DNA of 64,000 nucleotides from Streptomyces sp. NBC_01275 (lineage in GTDB: Bacteria; Actinomycetota; Actinomycetes; Streptomycetales; Streptomycetaceae). The DNA is taken from positions 8,246,001 to 8,310,000 of the forward strand of contig NZ_JAPEOZ010000001.1 in NCBI RefSeq assembly GCF_026340655.1. Reading direction: 5' to 3'. A program made the position numbers and the translations under genes. Below, one piece after another: positions 42,482-49,863 of this stretch; the first letter of the stretch is position 1, and the number at the start of each line of letters is the position of its first letter. The notes under the pieces were generated by a model that saw nothing but the letters and a program-made list of their open reading frames with translations, did no database searches and had not been told where the DNA came from.

Positions 42482-43261
42482 TCAAGGGGACCGCCGGGTG
42501 GATGCGCGCAGACCGTGGTACCAGGCGAGCACGCGCCGCTCGACGATCTGGAAGAGGACCGACAGGGCGAAGCCGAGCAGACCGAGGACCAGGATCCCGG
42601 TCCACATGTCGGGGATGGCGAAGCCCCGTTGGAACTGCACGATGGTGAAGCCCAGCCCGTTGCTCGCGGCGAACATCTCGCTGATGACCATCAGGATGAT
42701 CCCGACGGACAGCGCCTGGCGCAGCCCCGCGAAGATCTGCGGGCTCGCCGACGGCAGCACCACCGTGCGAAGACGGGCGACGCCCGTGATGCCGTAGGAG
42801 CGGGCCGTCTCCGCCATCACCGGGTCCACCGCCCGGACGCCCTCCACGGTGTTGAGCAGGACCGGCCACACGCAGCCGCTCGCGATGACGACGACCTTCA
42901 TGGTGTCGCCGATGCCCGCGAACAGCATGATCACCGGCACCAGCACGGGCGGCGGCACGGCCCGCAGGAACTCCAGCACCGGCTCGCACAGCGCCCGCAC
43001 CCGCCGGTAGGAGCCGATCACCGTGCCCAGCGCGATCCCGACCACGGTCGCCGTCGTATAGCCGCCCGCGAGCCGCAGCACGCTCGGCCGTACGTCGGTG
43101 CGCAGCCGCTCGCCCGTCCACACGTCCGGGAAGGCCTTCAGGATCGTGCGCAGGGGCGGCCAGAACGGATTGGCGCTGCCGTCGGACGCCAGCCACCACA
43201 CGGCGACCAGCACGGCCGGCAGGGCGAGCGCGAACAGCAGCCGCAGCAGGGCGCGCCTCAC
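42482..43261 (-). CDS. ABC transporter permease, SsuC/TauC type
   Basis: A 259-residue permease with about six membrane helices and the family segment DPVMAETARSYGITGVARLRTVVLPSASPQIFAGLRQALS (about 140-180), the ATPase contact loop. GTG start at 43261 overlaps the stop of the other permease as GTGA. It forms a heterodimeric channel with that protein. Its last residues, RVLAWYHGLRASTRRSP, end 20 bases before the ATPase start. Confidence 0.93.
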   Translation of the reverse strand: MRRALLRLLFALALPAVLVAVWWLASDGSANPFWPPLRTILKAFPDVWTGERLRTDVRPSVLRLAGGYTTATVVGIALGTVIGSYRRVRALCEPVLEFLRAVPPPVLVPVIMLFAGIGDTMKVVVIASGCVWPVLLNTVEGVRAVDPVMAETARSYGITGVARLRTVVLPSASPQIFAGLRQALSVGIILMVISEMFAASNGLGFTIVQFQRGFAIPDMWTGILVLGLLGFALSVLFQIVERRVLAWYHGLRASTRRSP

Positions 43262-44031
43262 AGCGCCACCTCCCCGCGCACCGACTGGTGCCAGGCCAGC
43301 GCCCGCCGCTCCACCGTGCGGGCGCCCACGTTGACGAACAGCCCGAGCACGCCGGTCACCACGATCAGCGCGTACATCTCCGGCACCGCCTGCGAGGTCT
43401 GCGCGATCCCGATGCGCGCGCCCAACCCCGGTGCCCCGATGACCAGTTCGGCGGTGATCGTCAGGATCAGCGCGACGGCCGCGGCCAGCCGGACGCCGGT
43501 CATGACGTACGGCAGCGCGCTCGGCCACAGCACGTGCCGCACGCGGGCCCAGGCGCCGAGCCCGTAGGAGCGGGCGGTCTCCTCGGCGACCGGGTCGACG
43601 TCCTGGACGCCGTACAGGACCTGGATGAGGACCTGCCAGAAGGAGGCGTAGACGACGAGCAGGAGGACCGAGCGCAGTTCGGTGCCGTAGAGGAGGACCG
43701 CCAGCGGGATCAGGGCGACCGAGGGGATCGGGCGCAGGAACTCGATCGTCGAGGCCGTCGCCTCGCGCAGATACGGGACGACCGAGAGGACGACGCCGGC
43801 CACGATCCCGGCGCCGACCGCGATCGCCAGGCCCAGCGCCCAGCCGGTGAGGGTGTCGCCGAGCGCCGTCCAGAAGGCGGAGTCGGCGAGTTCGTCGCCG
43901 AGCGCGCCGGCGATGCGGCTGGTCGGCGGGAAGTAGGCCTCCTTGACCAGGCCGAGCCGCGGCACCGCCTCGCCCAGGGCGAGGAAGGCCGCGAGCCCGG
44001 CCGCACCGAGTGCGGTGTTCTCCCCCTTCAC
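43258..44031 (-). CDS. ABC transporter permease, SsuC/TauC type (second)
   Basis: A 257-residue permease paralogous to the one encoded next: the contact loop is DPVAEETARSYGLGAWARVRHVLWPSALPYVMTGVRLA. GTG start overlaps the stop of the binding-protein gene as GTGA. Having two different permeases rather than one is less usual in the SsuABC family, where a homodimer is common. The substrate is inferred only from the operon context. Confidence 0.92.
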   Translation of the reverse strand: MKGENTALGAAGLAAFLALGEAVPRLGLVKEAYFPPTSRIAGALGDELADSAFWTALGDTLTGWALGLAIAVGAGIVAGVVLSVVPYLREATASTIEFLRPIPSVALIPLAVLLYGTELRSVLLLVVYASFWQVLIQVLYGVQDVDPVAEETARSYGLGAWARVRHVLWPSALPYVMTGVRLAAAVALILTITAELVIGAPGLGARIGIAQTSQAVPEMYALIVVTGVLGLFVNVGARTVERRALAWHQSVRGEVAL

Positions 44032-44999
44032 GGCAGCAGCTTGTCCAGGTCCGGGGTCGTCTTGAAGAGCTTGTCCTGCTCGCCCAGCTTCTCCAGCGCC
44101 TCGATGGACGAACGGTTCGCCTCGGCGGGCCACTTGGGCAGCGTCACCTGCGCCAGCACCGCCTGGGGGATCTTGGTGTACGTGGTGACGATCTGCCGGA
44201 CCTCGTCGGGGTGGGCGTCCGCGTACGCCAGGGACTCCGCTGTCGCCTCCTGGAACTCCTTCACCACCTCCGGGTTCTTCTGCGCGTACTGCGTGGAGGT
44301 GAAGTACATCGCGATGGTGAGGTTCGGCGCGATGTCGACGAACGGCGAGGTGAGCTCCCGGGCGCCCTGGCTCTTGAGGGTGGCCAGCGCGGGCTCGACC
44401 GCCATCGCGGCGTCGATCTGCCCGCTGTCGAGGGCGGCGGGCATCTGGTCGAAGGCCAGCTCCACGAACTTCACCTCGTCCGGGTCGCCGCCGGCCCTGC
44501 GCACCGACTCGCGCACCGCGGTCTCGTTGATGTTCTTCAGCGTGTTGATGGCGACCTTCTTGCCCTCCAGGTCCTTCGCGGACTCGATCGGGCTGTCCTT
44601 CTTCACCGCGATCGCCCCGAAGTCCTTGCCCTGCACGCCCGTCGACGCGATGCCGTTCGAAACGGCCTGCACGGGAACGCTGTTGGACTGGGCGACCATC
44701 AGCGACGTGACGTTGCTGAAGCCGAACTGGAACTGCCCGCTGACGACTCCCGGCACGATCGCCGCGCCGCCCTGCGCGGTCGTGATCGACAGCTTCAGCC
44801 CGTGCTTCGCGTAGAAGCCCTGCTTCACGCCGAGGTAGACGGGCGCGACGTCGACGATGGGGATGAGCCCGAGTCTGACGGTGGTGACGCCTCCCGGCGA
44901 CGAACCCGCGGTGGACGTGCCCGAGTCCCCGGACGAGCCGCAGGCCGCCGCGGCGAACAGGAATGCGCCGGCCGTGAGACCGGCGAGCAGACGACGCAT
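44028..44999 (-). CDS. ABC transporter substrate-binding lipoprotein, NMT1/SsuA type
   Basis: A 323-residue solute-binding protein. The signal ends in FLFAAAACGSSG with a lipidated cysteine near residue 20. The NMT1/TauA-like fold follows: LGLIPIVDVAPVYLGVKQGFYAKHGL, GGAAIVPGVVSGQFQFGFSNV and DLEGKKVAINTLKNINETAVR. Members bind sulfonates, nitrate, thiamine precursors or aromatic acids. ATG with a perfect AGGAGGAG site at five bases. A 193-base gap with its own promoter-like boxes separates it from the reductase gene upstream. Confidence 0.92.
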   Translation of the reverse strand: MRRLLAGLTAGAFLFAAAACGSSGDSGTSTAGSSPGGVTTVRLGLIPIVDVAPVYLGVKQGFYAKHGLKLSITTAQGGAAIVPGVVSGQFQFGFSNVTSLMVAQSNSVPVQAVSNGIASTGVQGKDFGAIAVKKDSPIESAKDLEGKKVAINTLKNINETAVRESVRRAGGDPDEVKFVELAFDQMPAALDSGQIDAAMAVEPALATLKSQGARELTSPFVDIAPNLTIAMYFTSTQYAQKNPEVVKEFQEATAESLAYADAHPDEVRQIVTTYTKIPQAVLAQVTLPKWPAEANRSSIEALEKLGEQDKLFKTTPDLDKLLP

Positions 45000-45035
45000 G
45001 GCTCCTCCTGTGCAGACAACGGTGTTCCGACAGGC

Positions 45036-45106
45036 TGTGCGCACACCGCACAGTAGTGCTCAACTGGCGTGCAGGGAACGTAGATCGGGTCGTCCGACGC
45101 GGTCAA
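45036..45106 (-). promoter_or_regulatory. Promoter-like boxes before the ABC importer genes
   Basis: In the minus direction TTGACC (45101-45106) lies 17 bases before CTACGT (45078-45083), and the palindrome TGTGCGCACA sits downstream at 45036-45045. A second AT-rich piece, CTGTCAACAATTTC, lies around 45122-45136. The importer genes may thus be read separately from the oxygenase genes. Confidence 0.4.
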
Positions 45107-45192
45107 TGGTTTTGGCTGACGAAATTGTTGACAGTCTGTGCGTCGCGCGCGGGTCCCCGAAGGCGCGACCAGCGCCCGCCGGGGACCGCTGC

Positions 45193-46203
45193 TCACAGAT
45201 CCAGGACCAGCTTCCTCCCCCGGCACCGGGACACACAGATCATCATCGTCTCCCCGGCCTCCCGCTCCTCGGCGGTGAGGACGGAGTCCCGGTGCTCCGG
45301 GGCGCCCTCCAGGACATCGGTCTCACAGGTGCCGCAGGTGCCCTCGGTGCAGGAGAACAGCACCTCGACCCCGGCGCCGCGCACGGCGTCCAGCACCGAC
45401 ACCCCCACGGGCACGGTCACCGTACGGCCGCTCTGCGCGAGCTCGACCTCGAACTCGGCGTCCTCGCCCGCCGGTTGCTCCTTCGCCTGGAACCGCTCGA
45501 CGTGCAGGGCACCGGACGGGCAGCGCCCCTCCACCGCGTCGAGCAGCGGGCCGGGACCGCAGCAGTAGACCAGGGCGTCCTCGGGCAGCGCGTCCAGCAC
45601 CGGGCCGAGGTCCAGCAGACCCGACTCGTCCTGCGGGGCGACGGTGACCCGGTCGCCGTAGCGGGCCAACTCCTCTGTGAACGCCATGGAGTTGCGCGAG
45701 CGCCCCCCGTACAGGAGCGTCCACTCGGCGCCCGCCGCCTCGGCCGCAGCCAGCATCGGCAGGACGGGGGTGATGCCGATCCCGCCCGCGATGAAGCGGT
45801 ACCGGGGCGCCGGCCGCAGCCGGAAGTGATTGCGCGGGCCGCGCACCCGCACCTTGTCGCCCTGCCCCAACTGCTCGTGCACATGGGCGGATCCGCCCCG
45901 CCCGTCCGGCTCCCGCAACACCGCCACCCGCCACGCCGCAGGGTCCGCCGGGTCGCCGCACAGCGAGTACTGGCGCTCCAGCCCCGGAGCGAGGACGAGG
46001 TCGACATGGGCGCCCGGCTCCCAGACCGGCAGCGGTTCGCCGAGCGGATGCCGCAGGGTCAGCGCGAGCACCCCGTCGGCCGCGAACTCCCTTCTCTCGA
46101 CGACGAGTTCGGCTTCGTACGCGGTCGGATCCTGGGTGGTCGGATCCTGGGTGGTCGGATCGTGGGTGGTCAGTTCGTGAGTGGTCAGTTCGTGAGTGGT
46201 CAT
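45193..46203 (-). CDS. VanB-type ferredoxin oxidoreductase (PDR family)
   Basis: A 336-residue electron-transfer partner of the Rieske oxygenase. The order is FMN-type domain (LERQYSLCGDP), NAD(P) domain (FIAGGIGITPVLPML, YCCGPGPLLDAV) and a C-terminal plant-type 2Fe-2S domain (FSCTEGTCGTCETDVLEG and a distal MMICVSRC cysteine). It moves electrons from NAD(P)H to the oxygenase. The ATG overlaps the stop of a 57-aa gene as ATGA. The first 26 residues are a five-unit repeat of TTHEL/TTHDP/TTQDP type, absent from usual VanB proteins. Confidence 0.92.
   Translation of the reverse strand: MTTHELTTHELTTHDPTTQDPTTQDPTAYEAELVVERREFAADGVLALTLRHPLGEPLPVWEPGAHVDLVLAPGLERQYSLCGDPADPAAWRVAVLREPDGRGGSAHVHEQLGQGDKVRVRGPRNHFRLRPAPRYRFIAGGIGITPVLPMLAAAEAAGAEWTLLYGGRSRNSMAFTEELARYGDRVTVAPQDESGLLDLGPVLDALPEDALVYCCGPGPLLDAVEGRCPSGALHVERFQAKEQPAGEDAEFEVELAQSGRTVTVPVGVSVLDAVRGAGVEVLFSCTEGTCGTCETDVLEGAPEHRDSVLTAEEREAGETMMICVSRCRGRKLVLDL
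46123..46197. repeat. 15-bp tandem repeat encoding the reductase N-terminus
   Basis: Five in-frame 15-base units (46123-46137, 46138-46152, 46153-46167, 46168-46182, 46183-46197), all starting GGTC on the plus strand. They encode pentapeptide repeats right after the start codon. Confidence 0.9.
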
Positions 46204-46373
46204 GAGTCGCTTCCCTGCGGCCGGTGCCCTTCGGGGTGGCCGAGCATCCACTCCCACATCTCGACGGGGTCCTGGGCGGAGTGCTCGGCGCCGCAGTGAC
46301 AGGTGCCGTGCAGGACGTCGGTGCCCGGCAGCCAGTCGATGCGGTAGACCTCCCCGGTGGGGCCGGCGCTCAC
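46200..46373 (-). CDS. Small CxC protein coupled to the Rieske oxygenase, 57 aa
   Basis: A 57-residue protein between oxygenase and reductase. Its GTG start overlaps the oxygenase stop (GTGA) and its stop overlaps the reductase ATG (ATGA), so it is almost certainly translated with both. It contains LHGTCHCGAEHSAQDPVEMW and a later LGHPEGH: two cysteines and several histidines that could bind a metal. No family name is known to me. An accessory or metal-site role in the oxygenase system is a reasonable guess. Confidence 0.75.
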   Translation of the reverse strand: MSAGPTGEVYRIDWLPGTDVLHGTCHCGAEHSAQDPVEMWEWMLGHPEGHRPQGSDS

Positions 46374-47437
46374 AGGACCTTCTCCACGGGCTTGTCGCCC
46401 TCCTCCACCAGCCGGGCGAGGATACGACGGGCGGCCAGACCGCCGGTGTCGATGTTGATGCTCAGCTCCTGATACCCCGAACGCTCCGAACCCAGCGTCT
46501 TCTGAAGGAGGTTGAGCGCGTCGACGTCCTGCATGACGACGGTGTGGTTGTTGCCCCGCAGGAACTCGGTGACCTCGTCGTCGTCCGTCGCCCAGTCGCG
46601 CGAGACCATCCAGAAGTCGTACACCTTGCCGTCGGACGACGGCGTGATCGCGTAGGTGATCTCGGTGTGGAACCCGTTCGGGTCGCTGCCGTCCGCCTCG
46701 GGCAGCACACCCACCGGCGCGATCCGGCTGTGCAGCAGATACAGACAGGGCGCGTGGTACTCGATGTCCTGCCAGCGGGTGATCCGGCCCTCGATGCCGG
46801 TCGAACGGGCGTAGAACGGCGGGCACTCGGCGTCCGCCATGTGCCGGCTCACCCGTACGACGCCCGCGCCCTCGTCCACCTCGGTGGTGATCGGCGTCTC
46901 CGCGACCTCGGGGGTGCCGATGTAACCGCCGTGCAGATACGTCTCGTGGGACAGGTCCAGGAGGTTGTCCACGAGGAGTCCGTAGTCGGCGTCGATGGGC
47001 TCCATGCCGCGGACGGTGGTCCAGCCGGGGGAGTCCAGGTGGCGGGCGCGCGGAATGGCCAGCGGGTCGGCGAGCGCCGGGTCGCCTATCCACACCCACA
47101 CCAGGGCGTCCTGCTCGACGACCGGGTAGGCGGTGACCCGGGCGGTGCGCGGGACGCGTTTCTGCCCCGGCACGTACACGCACGCGCCGGTCGAGTCGTA
47201 CGTGAAACCGTGGTAACCGCAGACGATGCGGTCGCCGTCGAGCCGGCTCTCCGACAACGGGAACCGCCGGTGCACACATCGGTCGTGCAGCGCGATCGGC
47301 GTCCCCTCCGCCTCGGTCCGGTAGAAGACGAGCGGCTCGCCGAGAATCGTCCGCCCCAGCAGCTCCTCCCGCCCGACCTCGTGACTGTAGGCGGCGACGT
47401 ACCACTGGTTACGTGCGAACGCGGTCGTGTGCGGCAT
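46370..47437 (-). CDS. Rieske non-heme iron oxygenase, VanA (vanillate demethylase) type
   Basis: A 355-residue terminal oxygenase. The Rieske cluster ligands are C54 and H56 (CVHRR) and C73 and H76 (CGYHGF). The mononuclear iron site is DNLLDLSHETYLHGG with H164 and H169. The C-terminal LSINIDTGGLAARRILARL is typical of the VanA/dicamba/toluenesulfonate monooxygenase subgroup, which removes methyl groups or oxidises methyl substituents. Vanillate O-demethylation to protocatechuate would link to the pca operon 12 kb away, but the family has several substrates. It starts a coupled operon with the small protein and reductase. Confidence 0.92.
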   Translation of the reverse strand: MPHTTAFARNQWYVAAYSHEVGREELLGRTILGEPLVFYRTEAEGTPIALHDRCVHRRFPLSESRLDGDRIVCGYHGFTYDSTGACVYVPGQKRVPRTARVTAYPVVEQDALVWVWIGDPALADPLAIPRARHLDSPGWTTVRGMEPIDADYGLLVDNLLDLSHETYLHGGYIGTPEVAETPITTEVDEGAGVVRVSRHMADAECPPFYARSTGIEGRITRWQDIEYHAPCLYLLHSRIAPVGVLPEADGSDPNGFHTEITYAITPSSDGKVYDFWMVSRDWATDDDEVTEFLRGNNHTVVMQDVDALNLLQKTLGSERSGYQELSINIDTGGLAARRILARLVEEGDKPVEKVL

Positions 47438-47528
47438 GGCTGCGGCTCCCGTCGTTGGGTGGTGGCGACATCGTCGAGGAGGGCGTCACAGGGCCGCAAC
47501 GGTCCTTCCGCCTCGCGGAAGCGATTCG

Positions 47529-47936
47529 GTGAAGTGCCTGCTCAGGGCCCTGGTGCGCGGTCCGATGCCGGGGCCGGCGCCCACGACCAGGAGAGAGGGC
47601 GGGGCGTCAGGCGGCGTCGTCGTGGCCGCCCCCGACGAACCGGTCGCCCTGCGCGTGCTGCCCCACTGCGGACAGGCCGCCGTCAGCGTCGACGGCCGGC
47701 GGCGCGGGGTCCTGGACCCCGGCGACGGGATCGGCGTCTTCCGCGCCCCGCACCGCGTACGCCTCGTCCGGCTGCGCCCCACCGACTTCTACGGGCGGCT
47801 GCGCGAGAGGTTCCGGCTCGCCGCCGCCCCCGCGACCGCCGTCGACGGCCCCTCGGCGCCGTTCTTCCGCCCGGACACCCCGATCCCGCCGGACCTCGCC
47901 CGGATGCGCCTGCCGCCCCCCACCGCCGCACGCTGA
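47529..47936 (+). CDS. NAD-kinase C-terminal-like fragment, 135 aa
   Basis: The product resembles only the C-terminal part of bacterial NAD kinase: APDEPVALRVLPHCGQAAVS, VDGRRRGVLDPGDGIGVFRA and RVRLVRLRPTDFYGRLRERFRL follow the family order closely. The N-terminal ATP/NAD-binding half with its GGDGT motif is missing. It may be a degenerate remnant or a small protein that kept the beta-sandwich. GTG start with GGAAG about eight bases upstream. It is divergent from the Rieske operon and convergent with the YhgE-like gene. Confidence 0.6.
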   Translation: MKCLLRALVRGPMPGPAPTTRREGGASGGVVVAAPDEPVALRVLPHCGQAAVSVDGRRRGVLDPGDGIGVFRAPHRVRLVRLRPTDFYGRLRERFRLAAAPATAVDGPSAPFFRPDTPIPPDLARMRLPPPTAAR

Positions 47937-47981
47937 GCGAGCCCGACGCGTCGCACCCTCGTCACGCGCCCGTCGCCCCGC

Positions 47982-49310
47982 TCAAGCGGGCTGCGGAGTC
48001 AGGCGCTTGAGGCCCCTGCGGTCGTAGTACCGGGTCATCGCGAAGCCGAAGAGCAGTCCTACGGCGGCGCCGACGCCGATCATGGTCCAGGCGCGGGTGA
48101 GTCCGGCGTCGCCGCGGGCGTCGAAGTAGAGGATCGCGCGCACCCCGTCGCTGAGCTGGCGCATGGGCTCGAAGTGGGACAGGAACTCGTAGAAGCCGGG
48201 GACCGCCTGGAGCGGGACGGTCGCGCCGGAGGACGGCAGGCCCAGGACGATGAACACGAACATCGACACGAGCTGCCCGATCCCGCCGAACGCGGCGTTG
48301 ATGGCCTGCACGCCCAGGCCGACGGCGAGGGCCGCGCAGTAGGAGTAGATCCACAGCAGCGGCAGATGGGTGGCGTCCATGCCGAGGACGCCGACGGTGG
48401 CGAGCATGATCAGGGAGACGCTGATCAGCGTGATGCCCGCCGTCATCCCCATCTTCAGCAGCAGCGTCTGGGTGCGGTCGACGGGCACCGTGGGCAGCCG
48501 GGTGTGCCAGGGGCCGATCTCGTTGTCGGCGTAGCCGAGGGAGGTGTCGACGCCGTTGCTGATGACGTTGCCGCCGAGGAACCCGGCGAGCACGAGCAGC
48601 AGCGTGTAGTAGAAAGCGGTGAGCCCCAGGCCGCTGTGGACGCCGAGCGGGTGACCGACCTTGGTCGCGACGTTCACCGGGTCGGCGAGCAGCAGCTTCT
48701 GCGTGGAGCCGACGGCCGTGGCGGCCGCGGTGAGCTGCTTGCCGATGGTCTGGGACGCCTGGTGGGCGGCGGCCGTGGTGATCTGGCTCGCCAGGGAGGA
48801 ACCGAGGCTGCCCTTGCCGGGGTTGGTCAGCACGGTCATCGTCGGCCGGGCGGTGGCGTCCGCGGTGGTGAGCGCGGCGACCGAGTCGGTGAAGTCGGCC
48901 GGGATGACGAGAGCGCCGTAGACCTTGCCGGAGTCGAGCTGGTCCTGGGCCTGTCCGAGGCTCAGGGTGCGCCACTGGGCCTTGTCGCTGGTGCTGTCGG
49001 AGGTGATGGCCCGGGTGATCTGCGTGCCGAGGTTCTGCTCCTGGTTCGGCAACGGCTTTCCGCGGTCGGCGTTGACGAGGGCGATGGGCAGGTCGTGCAG
49101 GTCGCCCTGGGGGTTGACGATGCCGCCCATGTAGAGCAGGGACAGCAACAGGGCGAGCAGGCCGGTGAGGACGGTGGGCAGCAGCCACAGTTTGGGGCGG
49201 CGCAGCAGGGTGGCGGCGCGTGCCTGCGGGCCGGCGGCGGGGGTCGCGGTCTTGCTGTCGGGAGTGTCGGGTGTGTCGGGTGTGTCAGGGGTCTTGCCGT
49301 CGGCGGTCAT
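47982..49310 (-). CDS. YhgE/Pip-type membrane protein
   Basis: A 442-residue ABC-2-like membrane protein. A first helix at about 38-62 (LWLLPTVLTGLLALLLSLLY) is followed by a large outside domain with the YhgE/Pip pattern (LPIALVNADRGKP, VYGALVIPADFTDSV) and five C-terminal helices. The N-terminus has PDTPDTPDTPD from 9-base tandem repeats. Such proteins are linked to phage infection or protein secretion in other bacteria, and the role in Streptomyces is unclear. ATG with GGAGA upstream. It stands alone. Confidence 0.83.
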   Translation of the reverse strand: MTADGKTPDTPDTPDTPDSKTATPAAGPQARAATLLRRPKLWLLPTVLTGLLALLLSLLYMGGIVNPQGDLHDLPIALVNADRGKPLPNQEQNLGTQITRAITSDSTSDKAQWRTLSLGQAQDQLDSGKVYGALVIPADFTDSVAALTTADATARPTMTVLTNPGKGSLGSSLASQITTAAAHQASQTIGKQLTAAATAVGSTQKLLLADPVNVATKVGHPLGVHSGLGLTAFYYTLLLVLAGFLGGNVISNGVDTSLGYADNEIGPWHTRLPTVPVDRTQTLLLKMGMTAGITLISVSLIMLATVGVLGMDATHLPLLWIYSYCAALAVGLGVQAINAAFGGIGQLVSMFVFIVLGLPSSGATVPLQAVPGFYEFLSHFEPMRQLSDGVRAILYFDARGDAGLTRAWTMIGVGAAVGLLFGFAMTRYYDRRGLKRLTPQPA

Positions 49311-49863
49311 GGCTCTCCGTCGTGTCGGGACCGGGGCATTGCGGGCCCCGCCCTCCGAGTGTCCTAGGAGCGCCCGCTTCAGCAAGGCTTGCGCCACACC
49401 CCCAGCTCCAGTTTCTTCTGCATCGACGACAGCTTCCGTTTCCGGGACCCGGCGCAGAAGCTGCTCGTCGGCTCCGCGTACTCCACGTGGAAGGCCGCCT
49501 GGACGTGTGGTGGCGCCGAGGGTGTCGTACCAGCGCATGGTAGCGACGGTGTGACGCAACGGATCGGCGGGGTGGGCGGTACGGGACGGAGGACCGGCGC
49601 TGCGGGGCGGCACGGGCGTGTGCCGGTCGGGGCGGCCGCGCATAGCGCGGGTTCTCGGCCATCCGCCGATTTCCGGCCCTCGTAGGGCAGTTGGGGCGGC
49701 TTGGCGATCCCTTGGCCTGCCGCACATCTGGCGTACCGGTGACTTTCACATCCGCGTCATCCACCCCTTCCCTGACGTTCGGTGCCCTTGGAACACTCCT
49801 TGCGCGCGCAGTTCGTCCCGACCCGGCCGGCAGAACCCCTTCTGTACGAGAGGTCCCTCACCC
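49311..49863. other. Gene-free stretch before the phospholipase C gene
   Basis: This divergent region of 553 bases holds promoters for both neighbours. Some long frames run through it on both strands (for example a plus frame from 49389), but none resembles a protein family. No strong hairpin or repeat was found. Confidence 0.5.

Noticed and set aside
49389..49685. Plus-strand frame of 98 codons before the phospholipase C gene
   Set aside because: No ribosome site, no recognisable domain, and its end is low-complexity; treated as non-coding.
47982..49727. Longer N-terminus for the YhgE-like protein from an upstream in-frame start
   Set aside because: The added 139 residues are Arg/Pro-rich shadow sequence; ATG 49310 has a ribosome site and precedes the first membrane helix.
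49741..49800. PHO-box candidate upstream of phospholipase C
   Set aside because: Only loose GTTC-like pieces were seen, without the two ordered 11-base repeats required.
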